Source of the DNA: Pseudomonas petrae
GTDB taxonomy: Bacteria; Pseudomonadota; Gammaproteobacteria; Pseudomonadales; Pseudomonadaceae
Length of the DNA stretch: 64,000 bases
Reading direction: 5' to 3'
Assembly (NCBI RefSeq): GCF_021728295.1
Contig: NZ_JAKJXE010000005.1
Location: forward strand, 124,001 to 188,000
Under the pieces are notes generated by a model. That model was not told where the DNA came from and searched no databases. It was given only the letters and a program-made list of their open reading frames with translations. Below are positions 1 through 8,183 of the stretch, piece by piece. The position numbers and the translations under genes were made by a program. Positions within the stretch are counted from its first letter, which is position 1. Each line of letters starts with the position of its first letter.

Positions 1-27
1 GCGCAGGCGTTGAGGCGAAGCGTCGCG

Positions 28-720
28 ATGCGTCTTGACCGTTTCCTCAGCAACCTGCCGCGTTTCAGCCGCAAAGACGTGCGCCTGGTGCTGATCGCAG
101 GCCGCGTGCAGGTCGACGGGTTGCCGGTAAAAGACCCGCTGCATGAGGTCCGCGAATTCAGTCAGGTGCGGATCGACGACGAAGTCCTTCAGCTCGGCAA
201 ACCCGCTCGGTATTTCATGCTGCACAAGCCCCAGGGCTGCGTCAGCGCGACCGTCGATCCGCAGCACCCCACCGTGCTCGACCTGCTTGATGAACCCGAC
301 AAAGACGATCTGCACATCGCTGGCCGTCTGGATTTCAACACCTCCGGGCTGACGCTGATCACCAACGATGGCCAGTGGTCGCGCCGCCTGACGCAACCGA
401 CCACCAAGCTGGCGAAGGTTTACTACGTTGAAACCGAAGACGAAATCGGCGCGCATTACATCGAGAAATTCACAGAAGGTTTTTATTTCGCGTTCGAGAA
501 CCTGACGACACAACCCGCCGAGCTGACGATTCTCGGCAGTCATCGCGCCCGGTTGAGCATCGTCGAAGGGCGTTACCATCAGGTCAAGCGCATGTTCGGT
601 CACTTCGATAACAAGGTGACCCGGCTGCACCGCGAGAGCATGGGGCCACTGATGCTCGACTCCGCGCTGGAGCCGGGGCAGTACAGAGCCCTGAGTGCCG
701 ATGAAATCGCGTTGGTCTGA
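28..720 (+). CDS. rsuA: 16S rRNA pseudouridine(516) synthase RsuA
   Basis: Converts U516 of 16S rRNA to pseudouridine in the small ribosomal subunit. The 230-residue protein opens with an S4-like RNA-binding domain (about residues 1-50, MRLDRFLSNL start typical of the family). The RsuA/RluB/E/F catalytic domain follows, with the signature GRLDFNTSGL; its Asp falls at residue 102, the position of the catalytic Asp of E. coli RsuA. Length matches the family. I chose ATG 28 over an upstream in-frame TTG at 10 because the S4 domain starts exactly there. It is followed after about 80 bases by the RhlA-like gene on the same strand; no operon link is evident. Confidence 0.93.
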   Translation: MRLDRFLSNLPRFSRKDVRLVLIAGRVQVDGLPVKDPLHEVREFSQVRIDDEVLQLGKPARYFMLHKPQGCVSATVDPQHPTVLDLLDEPDKDDLHIAGRLDFNTSGLTLITNDGQWSRRLTQPTTKLAKVYYVETEDEIGAHYIEKFTEGFYFAFENLTTQPAELTILGSHRARLSIVEGRYHQVKRMFGHFDNKVTRLHRESMGPLMLDSALEPGQYRALSADEIALV

Positions 721-803
721 AACCTGTGTCGAATTGCCTACCTGTCACGAAACGCGTGCAACGTGTCTATGCGCACCCCGTTTTTTCGTCAGGAGACATG
801 GAG

Positions 804-1688
804 ATGAGACCAGAAATCGCTGTGCTGGATATACAGGGCCAGTTCCGGGTTTACACGGAGCTCTATCGGGCAGACGCCGCCGAGAAGACCATCATTCTGG
901 TCAACGGCTCACTCGCCACGACCACCTCCTTCGCTCAGACCGTGCGCAACCTTCATCCGCAATTCAACGTCGTGCTGTACGACCCGCCTTACGCCGGCAA
1001 ATCAAAACCCCACAACGCCCATGAACGCCCGCTGACCAAAGAGCTTGAAGGCCAGCTGCTTCTGGAGCTCATCGACCATTTCAACGCCGAACTCCTGATG
1101 TCGTTCTCATGGGGTGGCGCGGCGGCGCTGGTCGCCTTGGCCCACCGGCCCAAGCGTATCGAAAAGGCCGTGATCAGCTCGTTCTCCCCCGTCATCAGCG
1201 ACCCGCTGCGCGACTATCTCGAGCGCGGCCGGCAACACTTCGGCACTTACAATCGTCACGGCGTCGGGGAGTTGCTCAACAGCACGTTGGGCAAACACCT
1301 GCCCTCGCTGTTCAAGCGCTACAACCACAAGCACGTCAGCTCCCTGGATTTGCACGAGTACGCGCAGATGCACCACCACATTGATCATGTGTTGGACGCG
1401 AGCAATCATCCTCAGATGAAAGCGGCCAAGCGCATCAACGTGCCGGTGCTGTTCATGAACGGCGCGTGGGACGAGTACACCTCGGCTGCCGACGCCCGCC
1501 ACTTCGCCCACTACATCCGCGACTGCCACTTCACCACACTGCAGAATGCCGGGCACTTTCTGGACATGGAGAACAAGGCGGCGTGCCTGGCATCAAAAAA
1601 TGCGCTGCATGGGTTTCTGAAGCCCGCACCCGAACCCCGGCGCGTTCATTACAGAACGGGGCAGTCGCAACAGGCGTTTGCGGTGTAA
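804..1688 (+). CDS. rhlA: RhlA-like 3-(3-hydroxyalkanoyloxy)alkanoate synthase
   Basis: Alpha/beta-hydrolase-fold acyltransferase of the RhlA/PhaG family. RhlA joins two 3-hydroxyacyl units from fatty-acid synthesis into the HAA dilipid, a surfactant and rhamnolipid precursor. From ATG 804 the protein is 294 residues, the length of P. aeruginosa RhlA, and the triad falls at the RhlA positions: Ser102 (SFSWGG), Asp223 (NGAWDEY) and His251 (NAGHFLD). Other RhlA-like blocks are VNGSLATTTSF and NSTLGKHLP. AGGAG at 791-795 gives 8-base spacing to ATG 804 but only 2 to ATG 798, which decides the start. No rhamnosyltransferase (rhlB/rhlC) or rhlR/I lies nearby, so the likely product is free HAA. PhaG-type transacylase activity is the alternative. 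Confidence 0.82.
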   Translation: MRPEIAVLDIQGQFRVYTELYRADAAEKTIILVNGSLATTTSFAQTVRNLHPQFNVVLYDPPYAGKSKPHNAHERPLTKELEGQLLLELIDHFNAELLMSFSWGGAAALVALAHRPKRIEKAVISSFSPVISDPLRDYLERGRQHFGTYNRHGVGELLNSTLGKHLPSLFKRYNHKHVSSLDLHEYAQMHHHIDHVLDASNHPQMKAAKRINVPVLFMNGAWDEYTSAADARHFAHYIRDCHFTTLQNAGHFLDMENKAACLASKNALHGFLKPAPEPRRVHYRTGQSQQAFAV

Positions 1689-1872
1689 CAGGAATGGGAG
1701 AAGAAAGGGCAGAAGACGGGGAAGCACTGGTTTGCTGCAGACCCTGATGAGTGCCATCGGAAGGCGAATCAGGCGTCGGCCACACGGCATTTGGTCGGTG
1801 CGGCATTTAACGCTTCAATTAACCCGCCGCATCTGGTACAAAGTCAGCCGCTCCAAAGGCGTCGAGTTAAAA

Positions 1873-1946
1873 GCGGGTATAGTTTAGTGGTAAAACGAAA
1901 GCTTCCCAAGCTTTAGTTGAGGGTTCGATTCCCTCTACCCGCTCCA
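1873..1946 (+). tRNA. tRNA-Gly (anticodon CCC)
   Basis: A full cloverleaf can be drawn. Acceptor GCGGGTA pairs with TACCCGC. The D-arm is GTTT/AAAC. The anticodon stem AAAGC/GCTTT encloses loop TTCCCAA, giving anticodon CCC (reads GGG). The T-stem GAGGG/CCCTC carries TTCGATT. The discriminator T is followed by an encoded CCA. Total length is 74 bases. No other tRNA is adjacent. Confidence 0.95.
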
Positions 1947-2183
1947 TCTTCCCCAGTGTTTCCGGGCCTTTCAGCCGCCCCCCCTCTCTCTGAATCAACC
2001 TCGGTTCTTGCCCTTGACTTCTAAAAGACCGAGTCAGACCTCCCCCTCTCATGCATCGATTTCGTTACCGCTGATCCCCTGCTGAAATTCCGCAGCACAG
2101 TTTTCACCCACGCTGCCGATACAGAGAAACCAGTCGCTCAAAATCCACACATCGACCGACGAACTCTCAAGGCACTGACGATC

Positions 2184-2972
2184 ATGCAACGCATACCCCT
2201 GGCAACCTTCGAATCCATTGGCTGCGCTGAATGTCGAAATCTGGAAGCGCTGGGTTTCGACTTCACCATGGCGTTCCAACCTATTTTCAACGTCACCACC
2301 GGAGCGCCGTTCGCCTACGAGGCGCTGGTACGGGGTGTCAACGGTGAGTCTGCTGCTTTCATCCTGGGCCAGGTCAACGACGGCAACCGTTATCGGTTCG
2401 ACCAGGCGTGCCGGGTCCGGGCCATTGAGCTCGCGACCCAGCTGGGACTGCCCGCGATTCCAGACTGCAAGCTCAGTATCAATTTTCTGCCTAACGCGGT
2501 GTATCGCGCCGAGACCTGCATTCGTGCAACGCTTGAAGCGTCCAGGACCTTCGATTTTCCGGTGGATCGGCTCATGTTCGAAGTCACCGAAGGTGAGCGC
2601 GTCGAAGACCCGAATCATCTCAAATCCATTTTTGAAGAGTACGCGCGGCAAGGCTTCACCACCGCCATCGATGATTTCGGATCAGGTTATTCCGGCCTCA
2701 ATATGCTGGCGATGTTTCAGCCACACGTCTTGAAAATCGACATGGCACTGACCCGAAGCATCGACCAGGACGCCGTGCGTCGGGCAATTGTTGAAGGGAT
2801 CGTGTTGGTTTCCAAGCGTATTGGCATCACCGTTGTCGCCGAGGGCATCGAAACCCACGAGGAGCGCGACGCCCTGTTGGATCTGGGCGTCGAGCTGATG
2901 CAGGGCTATCTGTTTGCCAGACCCATTGTTGGGCAATTGCAATCGATGCCGCTGGATCTCATTTGCCGGTGA
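2184..2972 (+). CDS. Stand-alone EAL-domain cyclic-di-GMP phosphodiesterase
   Basis: Predicted to hydrolyse c-di-GMP to pGpG in the cytoplasm. The 262-residue protein is almost entirely one EAL domain with no membrane segment or sensor domain. Catalytic and metal-binding motifs look intact: YEALVRG (about residues 44-50), NFLPNA, FEVTE, DDFGSGYSGL, LKID, VVAEGIET and QGYLFARP. The first 30 residues hold two closely spaced cysteines (CAEC), which might act as a redox or metal switch, but that is only a guess. It sits 237 bases after tRNA-Gly with its own upstream region. A lone EAL protein of this kind could act as a general PDE or couple to a partner encoded elsewhere. Confidence 0.88.
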   Translation: MQRIPLATFESIGCAECRNLEALGFDFTMAFQPIFNVTTGAPFAYEALVRGVNGESAAFILGQVNDGNRYRFDQACRVRAIELATQLGLPAIPDCKLSINFLPNAVYRAETCIRATLEASRTFDFPVDRLMFEVTEGERVEDPNHLKSIFEEYARQGFTTAIDDFGSGYSGLNMLAMFQPHVLKIDMALTRSIDQDAVRRAIVEGIVLVSKRIGITVVAEGIETHEERDALLDLGVELMQGYLFARPIVGQLQSMPLDLICR

Positions 2973-3050
2973 GATTCAGTGCGCGTGGCTGGATCGCGGT
3001 GACCACTAACGCTTGGCACCGATCGCAGGTTCAGCCGTAGACCGGCTAGT

Positions 3051-3821
3051 TCAATCTGCAGCGTGCGCTGCTGCCTGTTCGATCAACGCTGCCACTTCCT
3101 GCGGACGGGACTGGTACACCGAGTGGCTGGCGCCTTTGATCTCGATGGTGTGGCTGTTGGCCCGCTTGGCGTACATGCGCTCAAGGTCCGGGTTGATGAT
3201 CCGGTCTGCCCCGGCCACTGCGTACCAGCTAGGCTTGGTTTTCCACGCGGGCACGCCAGCGGGCGTGGTGAATACCGACGCAGCGGTCGGCTCCTGGGAA
3301 ATGGCTTCGAATTCAGCCTGAGCCTTGGGCAGGTCAGCCGCGAAGTCTGCCGGGTAGAACGCAGGGTCGAGGGACAGGAACCCGTCTACGGTTTTCTTTA
3401 CCGCCTTGGTGGCATTGGGGTACAGCTTGCCGTTCTGCGCTTCGGTTTCACCCTGGTCCAGCGCGTGGGCGGCGATGTACACCAACCCCACGACATGGGC
3501 GTCATTGCCAACATCCGTGATGATTGCGCCGCCATAACTGTGGCCGACCAGAATCGTCGGGCCATCCTGCTGATCAACGATGCGTTTCACCGCCGTCACG
3601 TCATCGGTGAACGACGTCAGTGGGTGTTCAGCGATCGAGACGTTGTACCCGTCCTTGCGCAGGATCTGGTAAACCGGCTTCCAGCCCGACCCGTTCACAA
3701 AGGCGCCATGCACCAACACGATGTTCTTCACCGGCGCAGCCTGAGCCCCACTGGCAACGCCCAGTGCCAGGGCGCCCGCCGTAAAAACGCTGAGCAGCAA
3801 TGACGCGTTGACTCTGTTCAT
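3051..3821 (-). CDS. Secreted alpha/beta hydrolase
   Basis: Exported alpha/beta-hydrolase of unknown substrate. Residues 1-28 form a signal peptide (hydrophobic LLLSVFTAGALALGVASG, cleavage expected after AQA). The mature part has the LVHGAF oxyanion-hole strand. The nucleophile elbow GHSYGG places Ser95, with Asp206 (AGADRIINPD) and His233 (GASHSVYQ) as likely triad partners. Length of 256 residues is normal for this esterase/salicylate-esterase-like group, which is often annotated only as alpha/beta hydrolase. The gene stands alone, flanked by EAL on one side and the REPIN array on the other. Function beyond hydrolase is not inferable. Confidence 0.8.
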   Translation of the reverse strand: MNRVNASLLLSVFTAGALALGVASGAQAAPVKNIVLVHGAFVNGSGWKPVYQILRKDGYNVSIAEHPLTSFTDDVTAVKRIVDQQDGPTILVGHSYGGAIITDVGNDAHVVGLVYIAAHALDQGETEAQNGKLYPNATKAVKKTVDGFLSLDPAFYPADFAADLPKAQAEFEAISQEPTAASVFTTPAGVPAWKTKPSWYAVAGADRIINPDLERMYAKRANSHTIEIKGASHSVYQSRPQEVAALIEQAAAHAAD

Positions 3822-4019
3822 GGGGTGCTTCCTCAGTGTGCAGTCGTGGTCGGGGGCTTGAGCGGGATAGCCAAAGCCTGGCCCGGCCTTTGGCTACGAA
3901 CCATTGAATGCGCTGCACGTATCTGCAATGTGTCGTTGAGGGTGAGCTTTAAATCAGCGCGTATCGCCAGAGGGTCTAGATACACGGGTATACAAAGTCT
4001 TGCAGTGTGCTGCCTGGCC

Positions 4020-4385
4020 CCTTCCCGGCTAAAGCCGGTCCTACAATGAAGCGCGCCGCCAGCCCCACTGAATGCATGCAATTCAAATGTAGGACCGGCT
4101 TCAGCCGGGAAGAGGCAAGTGTGCTCGCCATTGGTTTGCAGCGTGACGGCCGACGCTTTCCCGGCTAAAGCCGGTCCCACAATGGAGGCCACCGCCAGTC
4201 CAGCTGAATGCATGCAATTCAAATGTGGAACCGGCTTTAGCCGGGAAGAGGCAAGTGTGTTCGCCATCGGTTTTGCAGCGTGACGGCTGACGCTTTCCCG
4301 GCTAAAGCCGGTCCTACAATCGAGTCCACCTCCAGTCCAACTGAATGCATGCGATTTAAATGTAGGACCGGCTTTAGCCGGGAAG
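4020..4385. repeat. Three tandem REPINs, about 137-bp period
   Basis: Six REP palindromes alternate in orientation, with core CCGGCTAAAGCCGGTCC and its complement. Forward copies lie near 4021, 4158 and 4295; inverted copies near 4089, 4225 and 4361. Each pair plus its spacer (which includes TGAATGCATGC) repeats at 136-137 bp, so this is three copies of one REPIN unit in tandem. REPINs are mobilised in trans by RAYT transposases; no RAYT gene is in this window. The array fills most of the space between the secreted hydrolase and the hemerythrin-like gene. Confidence 0.9.
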
Positions 4386-4434
4386 ATGTCAGCAAGTGCG
4401 CCGGGCGACTGTCAGACACATAAACCATCACCTA

Positions 4435-4463
4435 GAAAAAAGCCCGGAAATATCCGGGCTTTA
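4435..4463 (-). terminator. Rho-independent terminator after the hemerythrin-like gene
   Basis: On the minus strand AAAGCCCGGATATTTCCGGG forms a stem followed by CTTTTTT. It lies 16 bases past the stop of the hemerythrin-like gene. Confidence 0.8.
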
Positions 4464-4478
4464 TCATTCCATCAGCGC

Positions 4479-4952
4479 TTACGCCGCAATGCTCGACGAC
4501 ATGGACTTCTTGTATTCAGCCTTCATCGCTTCCATCTGCGCGCCAAGCTCTTCCAGCATCTTCTTGCCCAGCAACTTCTCAGCTTGCGGGAACATCTCTT
4601 CCTCTTCTTCCTCGATGTGGTGCTCCAGCAGCTCCTTGACGACTTTCACACGACCGGAAAACTCCGGGGTTGCAGGGTCGGTTTGCTTGAGGTCCGGCAG
4701 CACGAGGGCATCGACAGTGCGATGCTCTTCCTTGGCTTCGTAGTACATGATGTCCTGCTCTTTGCCACCGGCCTCTTTGAACGCCGGATAGAGAATTTCT
4801 TCTTCGATCCTGGTATGGATGGTGATTTCCATTTCCAGCTTGGCGAGCAGGTCGGTGCGCTTTTTCACACCGCGCTCCGTGGACTCGCTCAGTTGGGTCA
4901 GAATGGCTTTGACGCGTTCATGGTCGGCTTTCAGAAGTTCGATGGCGTTCAT
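4479..4952 (-). CDS. Hemerythrin HHE cation-binding domain protein
   Basis: Small cytoplasmic four-helix-bundle protein expected to bind a di-iron centre; such proteins are linked to O2/NO sensing or iron and oxidative-stress handling. Over 157 residues the HHE ligands are visible: ADHERV (His near 11), IHTRIEEEILYP (His-x3-Glu), a central EEHRTVD, and HHIEEEEEEMFP. The C-terminal 35 residues are charged and helical (a run of Lys/Glu ending in SMSSSIAA). It is monocistronic with a strong terminator. Exact ligand and role cannot be assigned. Confidence 0.85.
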   Translation of the reverse strand: MNAIELLKADHERVKAILTQLSESTERGVKKRTDLLAKLEMEITIHTRIEEEILYPAFKEAGGKEQDIMYYEAKEEHRTVDALVLPDLKQTDPATPEFSGRVKVVKELLEHHIEEEEEEMFPQAEKLLGKKMLEELGAQMEAMKAEYKKSMSSSIAA

Positions 4953-5208
4953 GTTTTTTCCTCTGGATCACGGTAAGCGGATCGATCTAAGTGCCGACCC
5001 TGCAGGTTCGTGATTAGCGTTGCATCGAGCGTGCCGTAATAGCGGGGTATCAGAAATCCCAACTAATCAATGAGTTATAAAAATACGGGAAATACGAAAT
5101 CGTGCAGGCTGCATGAAACTTCGCAAACGGATAGTGCAGTTCACGAGTTCCTATCCGCCTTATTGAGCTCCGGCAAAACCGGAGCCCAAATAACGATAAA
5201 CCGGATCA

Positions 5209-5406
5209 TTAATGCGCTTTGGTGGCCGCCCCTAACGCCGTCCGCTCCTGATAAGCAGGCAGCGAGGCCGCAAATGCCATGGCCTCTTCGCGGGTGGAAA
5301 ACGACCCTAATCGGTCGTGATGGGTGCAGACCCGCCAGGGCCCGTTGTTTACGTTAATCACATCGTAGCCGTTGAAGTGCGTTTTGCTGAGCATCGCGGT
5401 ATGCAT
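5209..5406 (-). CDS. Small DUF2188-like protein
   Basis: A 65-residue cytoplasmic protein. The pattern PWRVCTHHDRLGSFSTREEAMAFAASL resembles DUF2188-type minidomains (strand-strand-helix, W-x-V then F-x-T-x-x-E-A). Function is unknown. The start at 5406 is chosen because AGGGGGA lies 6-7 bases upstream on the minus strand; an upstream in-frame ATG at 5427 has no such site. It stands alone. A GC stem without a T tract follows near 5163-5184. Confidence 0.6.
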   Translation of the reverse strand: MHTAMLSKTHFNGYDVINVNNGPWRVCTHHDRLGSFSTREEAMAFAASLPAYQERTALGAATKAH

Positions 5407-5617
5407 GGTGATCTCCCCCTCATTCAAGAGAGTGTTATGGGTTGTCGGATAAAACCTTACACCCGCCGTTCACTCTATAGACGTTACCGAGACCAGCGGC
5501 GCCCTCCTCAAAACGTTCAAGGCCGGCATGCCGCGTTGACAACGCCGACCTGGGTTTCTATAAGTCCCCTCCGTTCTGGCGTCCGGTCAGTACCTGCTCA
5601 CCTGAAAGCGAAGCGAG

Positions 5618-6652
5618 ATGATGGAATTCACGGATTTTGATGCCGAACTGGCTGACTGGAACACCCTGCAAGCCGCCGATCCCTGCTCGGGACTGCTGTT
5701 GGGCAACGGCGCCAGTCTTGCCGTGTGGAAGAACTTCGCCTACGACTCGCTGTTCGAGTTGGCGCAGACCACGCGCAACAAACCCTTGAGCGCCACCGAG
5801 CTGGCGCTGTTCAAATCCATGGAAACGGAGAATTTCGAACCCGTGCTCAGCGGCTTGAAAGTTGCCATGCGGGTCAATGCGGCGCTGACGATTGGTTCGT
5901 CATCACCACGCAACCGCTATTTCGCGATCAAGGAAGCCCTGATTCACGGCATCCGCTCGGCGCATATTCCGTGGCGGCTAATGGAAGCGGCGACCATCGC
6001 CAGGATCAGCGAAGCCCTGAGCCAGTACCAGACGGTGTACTCCACCAATTACGACCTGCTCGCTTACTGGGGGGCGATGCATGGCGCACAGCCATTCGAT
6101 GATCTGTTCGACGACGATGCGATGTTCAACCTGCACCGCACCGACAGCCACGCAACGCGCATTTTGTACCTGCACGGCGGAATGCATCTGGTGAAGAACT
6201 TCGATGGCACGGCGCGCAAGCTGATGTCCTCGGAGAGCACGCTGCTGGGTAGCTTCGCGATCAACGCGCTGGAGGATGTGCCGCTGTTTGTCTGCGAAGG
6301 GCGCAGCGACGACAAGATGAAGATCATCCGCGGCTCGGACTATCTGTCGTTTTGCCACGCCCAGCTGGCGCAGCATGAGGGCGCGCTGTGCGTCTTCGGC
6401 CACTCGCTGGGCAAGCAGGATCGACACATCCTGAACGCCATTCTCCAGGCCCGTCCCAAGCGCATCGCCATCTCGGTGTTGCCGCGCAGCGACGCCTTCA
6501 TCCAGCACCAGAAACGCCGCTACAGCGAGCTGTTTGAAGGGCAGAACATCGAGCTGACATTCTTCAACGCCACGACCCACCCGCTGGGCGATCCAACGCT
6601 TGCGGTGCCGGTGGCGCGGTTGAAGGAAGCATTGGAGTTGAAGAAGAGCTGA
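5618..6652 (+). CDS. DUF4917 family, SIR2-like fold protein
   Basis: A 344-residue soluble protein. Visible motifs match the SIR2/FAD_DHS superfamily: LLLGNGAS near residues 26-33 (dinucleotide loop), STNYD at 142-146, LHGGMH at 185-190, and GHSLGKQDRHIL near 262-273 (the SIR2-like G-x-S-x-x-x-x-D-x-H-I block). I believe this corresponds to DUF4917. SIR2-like domains can be deacylases or NAD-consuming effectors in phage defence; activity here is untested and no partner gene adjoins. It is monocistronic, with a 210-base upstream gap and a small minus-strand gene downstream. An N-terminal double ATG (5618/5621) leaves the start uncertain by one residue. Confidence 0.7.
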   Translation: MMEFTDFDAELADWNTLQAADPCSGLLLGNGASLAVWKNFAYDSLFELAQTTRNKPLSATELALFKSMETENFEPVLSGLKVAMRVNAALTIGSSSPRNRYFAIKEALIHGIRSAHIPWRLMEAATIARISEALSQYQTVYSTNYDLLAYWGAMHGAQPFDDLFDDDAMFNLHRTDSHATRILYLHGGMHLVKNFDGTARKLMSSESTLLGSFAINALEDVPLFVCEGRSDDKMKIIRGSDYLSFCHAQLAQHEGALCVFGHSLGKQDRHILNAILQARPKRIAISVLPRSDAFIQHQKRRYSELFEGQNIELTFFNATTHPLGDPTLAVPVARLKEALELKKS

Positions 6653-6688
6653 GGGATTATCGCTTCCAATCTTCCCAGCCCCTGCCCT

Positions 6689-6919
6689 TTACTCGTTACC
6701 TTCCGACAATGACCCCACCACCACTGCCCCACCCTGCGCGTGTTTATTGACGCTGGTGGCGACCGATTCGGTGGTCAGGCGCATGCTGCTGAGGGCGGCG
6801 AGTCGGTCGCTGCTCGTCGTGTGCACGACGCTGCCTGACCATTGAGCCGCCACCGTTGCCATCCATGCGAAAAGGAATAACACGACACCCTGCAACGCCC
6901 ATTTTTCGATAACCGACAC
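6689..6919 (-). CDS. Small single-pass membrane protein, unknown
   Basis: From GTG 6919 this encodes about 76 residues with one hydrophobic segment near the N-terminus (ALQGVVLFLFAWMATVAA) and a polar Ser/Thr-rich tail (HTTSSDRLAALSSMRLTTES), probably anchored with the tail in the periplasm. AGGAG 7 bases upstream supports GTG 6919; in-frame ATGs at 6949 and 6985 have weaker sites. A second frame starting at ATG 7049 overlaps the 5' part and could be joined to it by a single frameshift at an A5 run (see findings). No family recognised. Confidence 0.45.
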   Translation of the reverse strand: MSVIEKWALQGVVLFLFAWMATVAAQWSGSVVHTTSSDRLAALSSMRLTTESVATSVNKHAQGGAVVVGSLSEGNE

Positions 6920-7073
6920 GATGGTTCTCCTGGCTGAATTCGACGGCATCAATTTGACCTTCAAACTGTTGCAGCAACGTTGCATTCAACTTTTGCACCA
7001 ACATTTGGGCTGATTCAGTGAGCGATCGGAAAATCCTCGAAAACGGCATTTCCCCCCTCGACCCTTTCTATGA

Positions 7074-7174
7074 TTCCCGACTAAAGCCGGTCCCACTCAA
7101 TATGCACCTGTCACGGCTAAAGCCTGTCCTACTAAACCGCGTTCGATTAGTAGGACCGGCTTCAGCCGGGAAGC
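7074..7174. repeat. REP elements upstream of the DMT transporter
   Basis: Three degenerate copies of the CCGGCTAAAGCCGGTCC palindrome near 7075-7097, 7108-7131 (mutated core) and 7150-7173 (inverted). Same family as the 4020-4385 array. The remaining sequence of the 6920-7283 gap shows nothing else clear. Confidence 0.85.
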
Positions 7175-7283
7175 TTTTGAAGTGTACGGACGATTCCGCA
7201 CGCATCTGTAAAGGGCCGCCACTCCGGTTCTATGGCTGAATGAGCGTGCGTTTTGCACCAACAAGAACAAGGCACGACCCAAT

Positions 7284-8183
7284 ATGTCCTCTCGTGAAAA
7301 CACCGGAATGGCCCTCGGACTGATCGGCGTGGTGATCTTCAGCCTGACGTTGCCCATGACCCGCATCGTGGTGCAGGAAATCCATCCCTTGCTCAACGGC
7401 CTGGGCCGCGCCCTGTGTGCGGCGGTGCCGGCGGTGGCGTTACTGCTGTGGCGCAGAGAAAAATGGCCGACCCGCGCGCAGTTCAAGGCGCTGATGGTGG
7501 TCGCGCTGGGGGTGATCGTCGGGTTCCCGGTGCTGTCGGCCTGGGCCATGAAAACCCTGCCCGCCTCCCACGGCGCACTGGTTAATGGTCTGCAACCTCT
7601 ATTGGTCGCCATCTACGCCGCCTGGCTGTCACACGAGCGTCCGTCGAAAGCCTTCTGGGCTTGCGCGGCGATGGGCAGCGTTCTGGTGCTGGGCTACGCG
7701 CTGATCAGCGGCGCCGGCACTCTTCAGGCCGGTGATTTGCTGATGGTCGCCGCGGTGGCGATTGGCGGGCTGGGTTATGCCGAAGGTGGGCGTCTGGCAA
7801 AGGAGATGGGTGGCTGGCAGGTGATCTGCTGGGCGCTGGTGATTTCAATCCCGGTGTTGATCGTGCCCGTCAGCTATCTGGCGTGGCAGCATCAGGGCCC
7901 GATATCCCCCGGCACCTGGTGGGCCTTCGGGTACGTGTCACTGTTTTCGCAATTCATCGGCTTCTTCGCCTGGTACGCCGGGCTGGCCATGGGCGGCATC
8001 GCGCGGGTCAGCCAGATTCAGCTGGTGCAGCTGTTCTTCACCATGGCCTTCTCGGCGCTGTTTTTCGGCGAGCACATTGACCCGACGACCTGGATCTTCG
8101 CCGCCGGGGTCGTGGTCACGCTGGCCATCGGACGCAAAACCGCTGTGATTGCACCCAAGCCGGTGGCTGCCGCTCGCGTCTAG
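7284..8183 (+). CDS. DMT-superfamily (EamA) transporter
   Basis: Inner-membrane permease of the drug/metabolite transporter family, 299 residues with about ten transmembrane helices arranged as two EamA repeats (roughly residues 10-140 and 150-290). Examples of segments are LGLIGVVIFSLTLPM near the N-terminus and WIFAAGVVVTLAIG near the end. Such proteins export amino acids or metabolites, but the substrate is not readable from sequence. It converges with the methyltransferase gene, and the stop codons overlap by 4 bases. Codon use matches the neighbours. Confidence 0.85.
   Translation: MSSRENTGMALGLIGVVIFSLTLPMTRIVVQEIHPLLNGLGRALCAAVPAVALLLWRREKWPTRAQFKALMVVALGVIVGFPVLSAWAMKTLPASHGALVNGLQPLLVAIYAAWLSHERPSKAFWACAAMGSVLVLGYALISGAGTLQAGDLLMVAAVAIGGLGYAEGGRLAKEMGGWQVICWALVISIPVLIVPVSYLAWQHQGPISPGTWWAFGYVSLFSQFIGFFAWYAGLAMGGIARVSQIQLVQLFFTMAFSALFFGEHIDPTTWIFAAGVVVTLAIGRKTAVIAPKPVAAARV

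Noticed and set aside
2049-2651. Minus-strand 200-residue frame over the EAL gene
   Set aside because: All EAL motifs lie on the plus strand; the minus frame is a shadow.
5163-5184. GAGCTCCGGCAAAACCGGAGC as a terminator
   Set aside because: Good stem, but no T run on the strand of the neighbouring gene, so it is mentioned only in passing.
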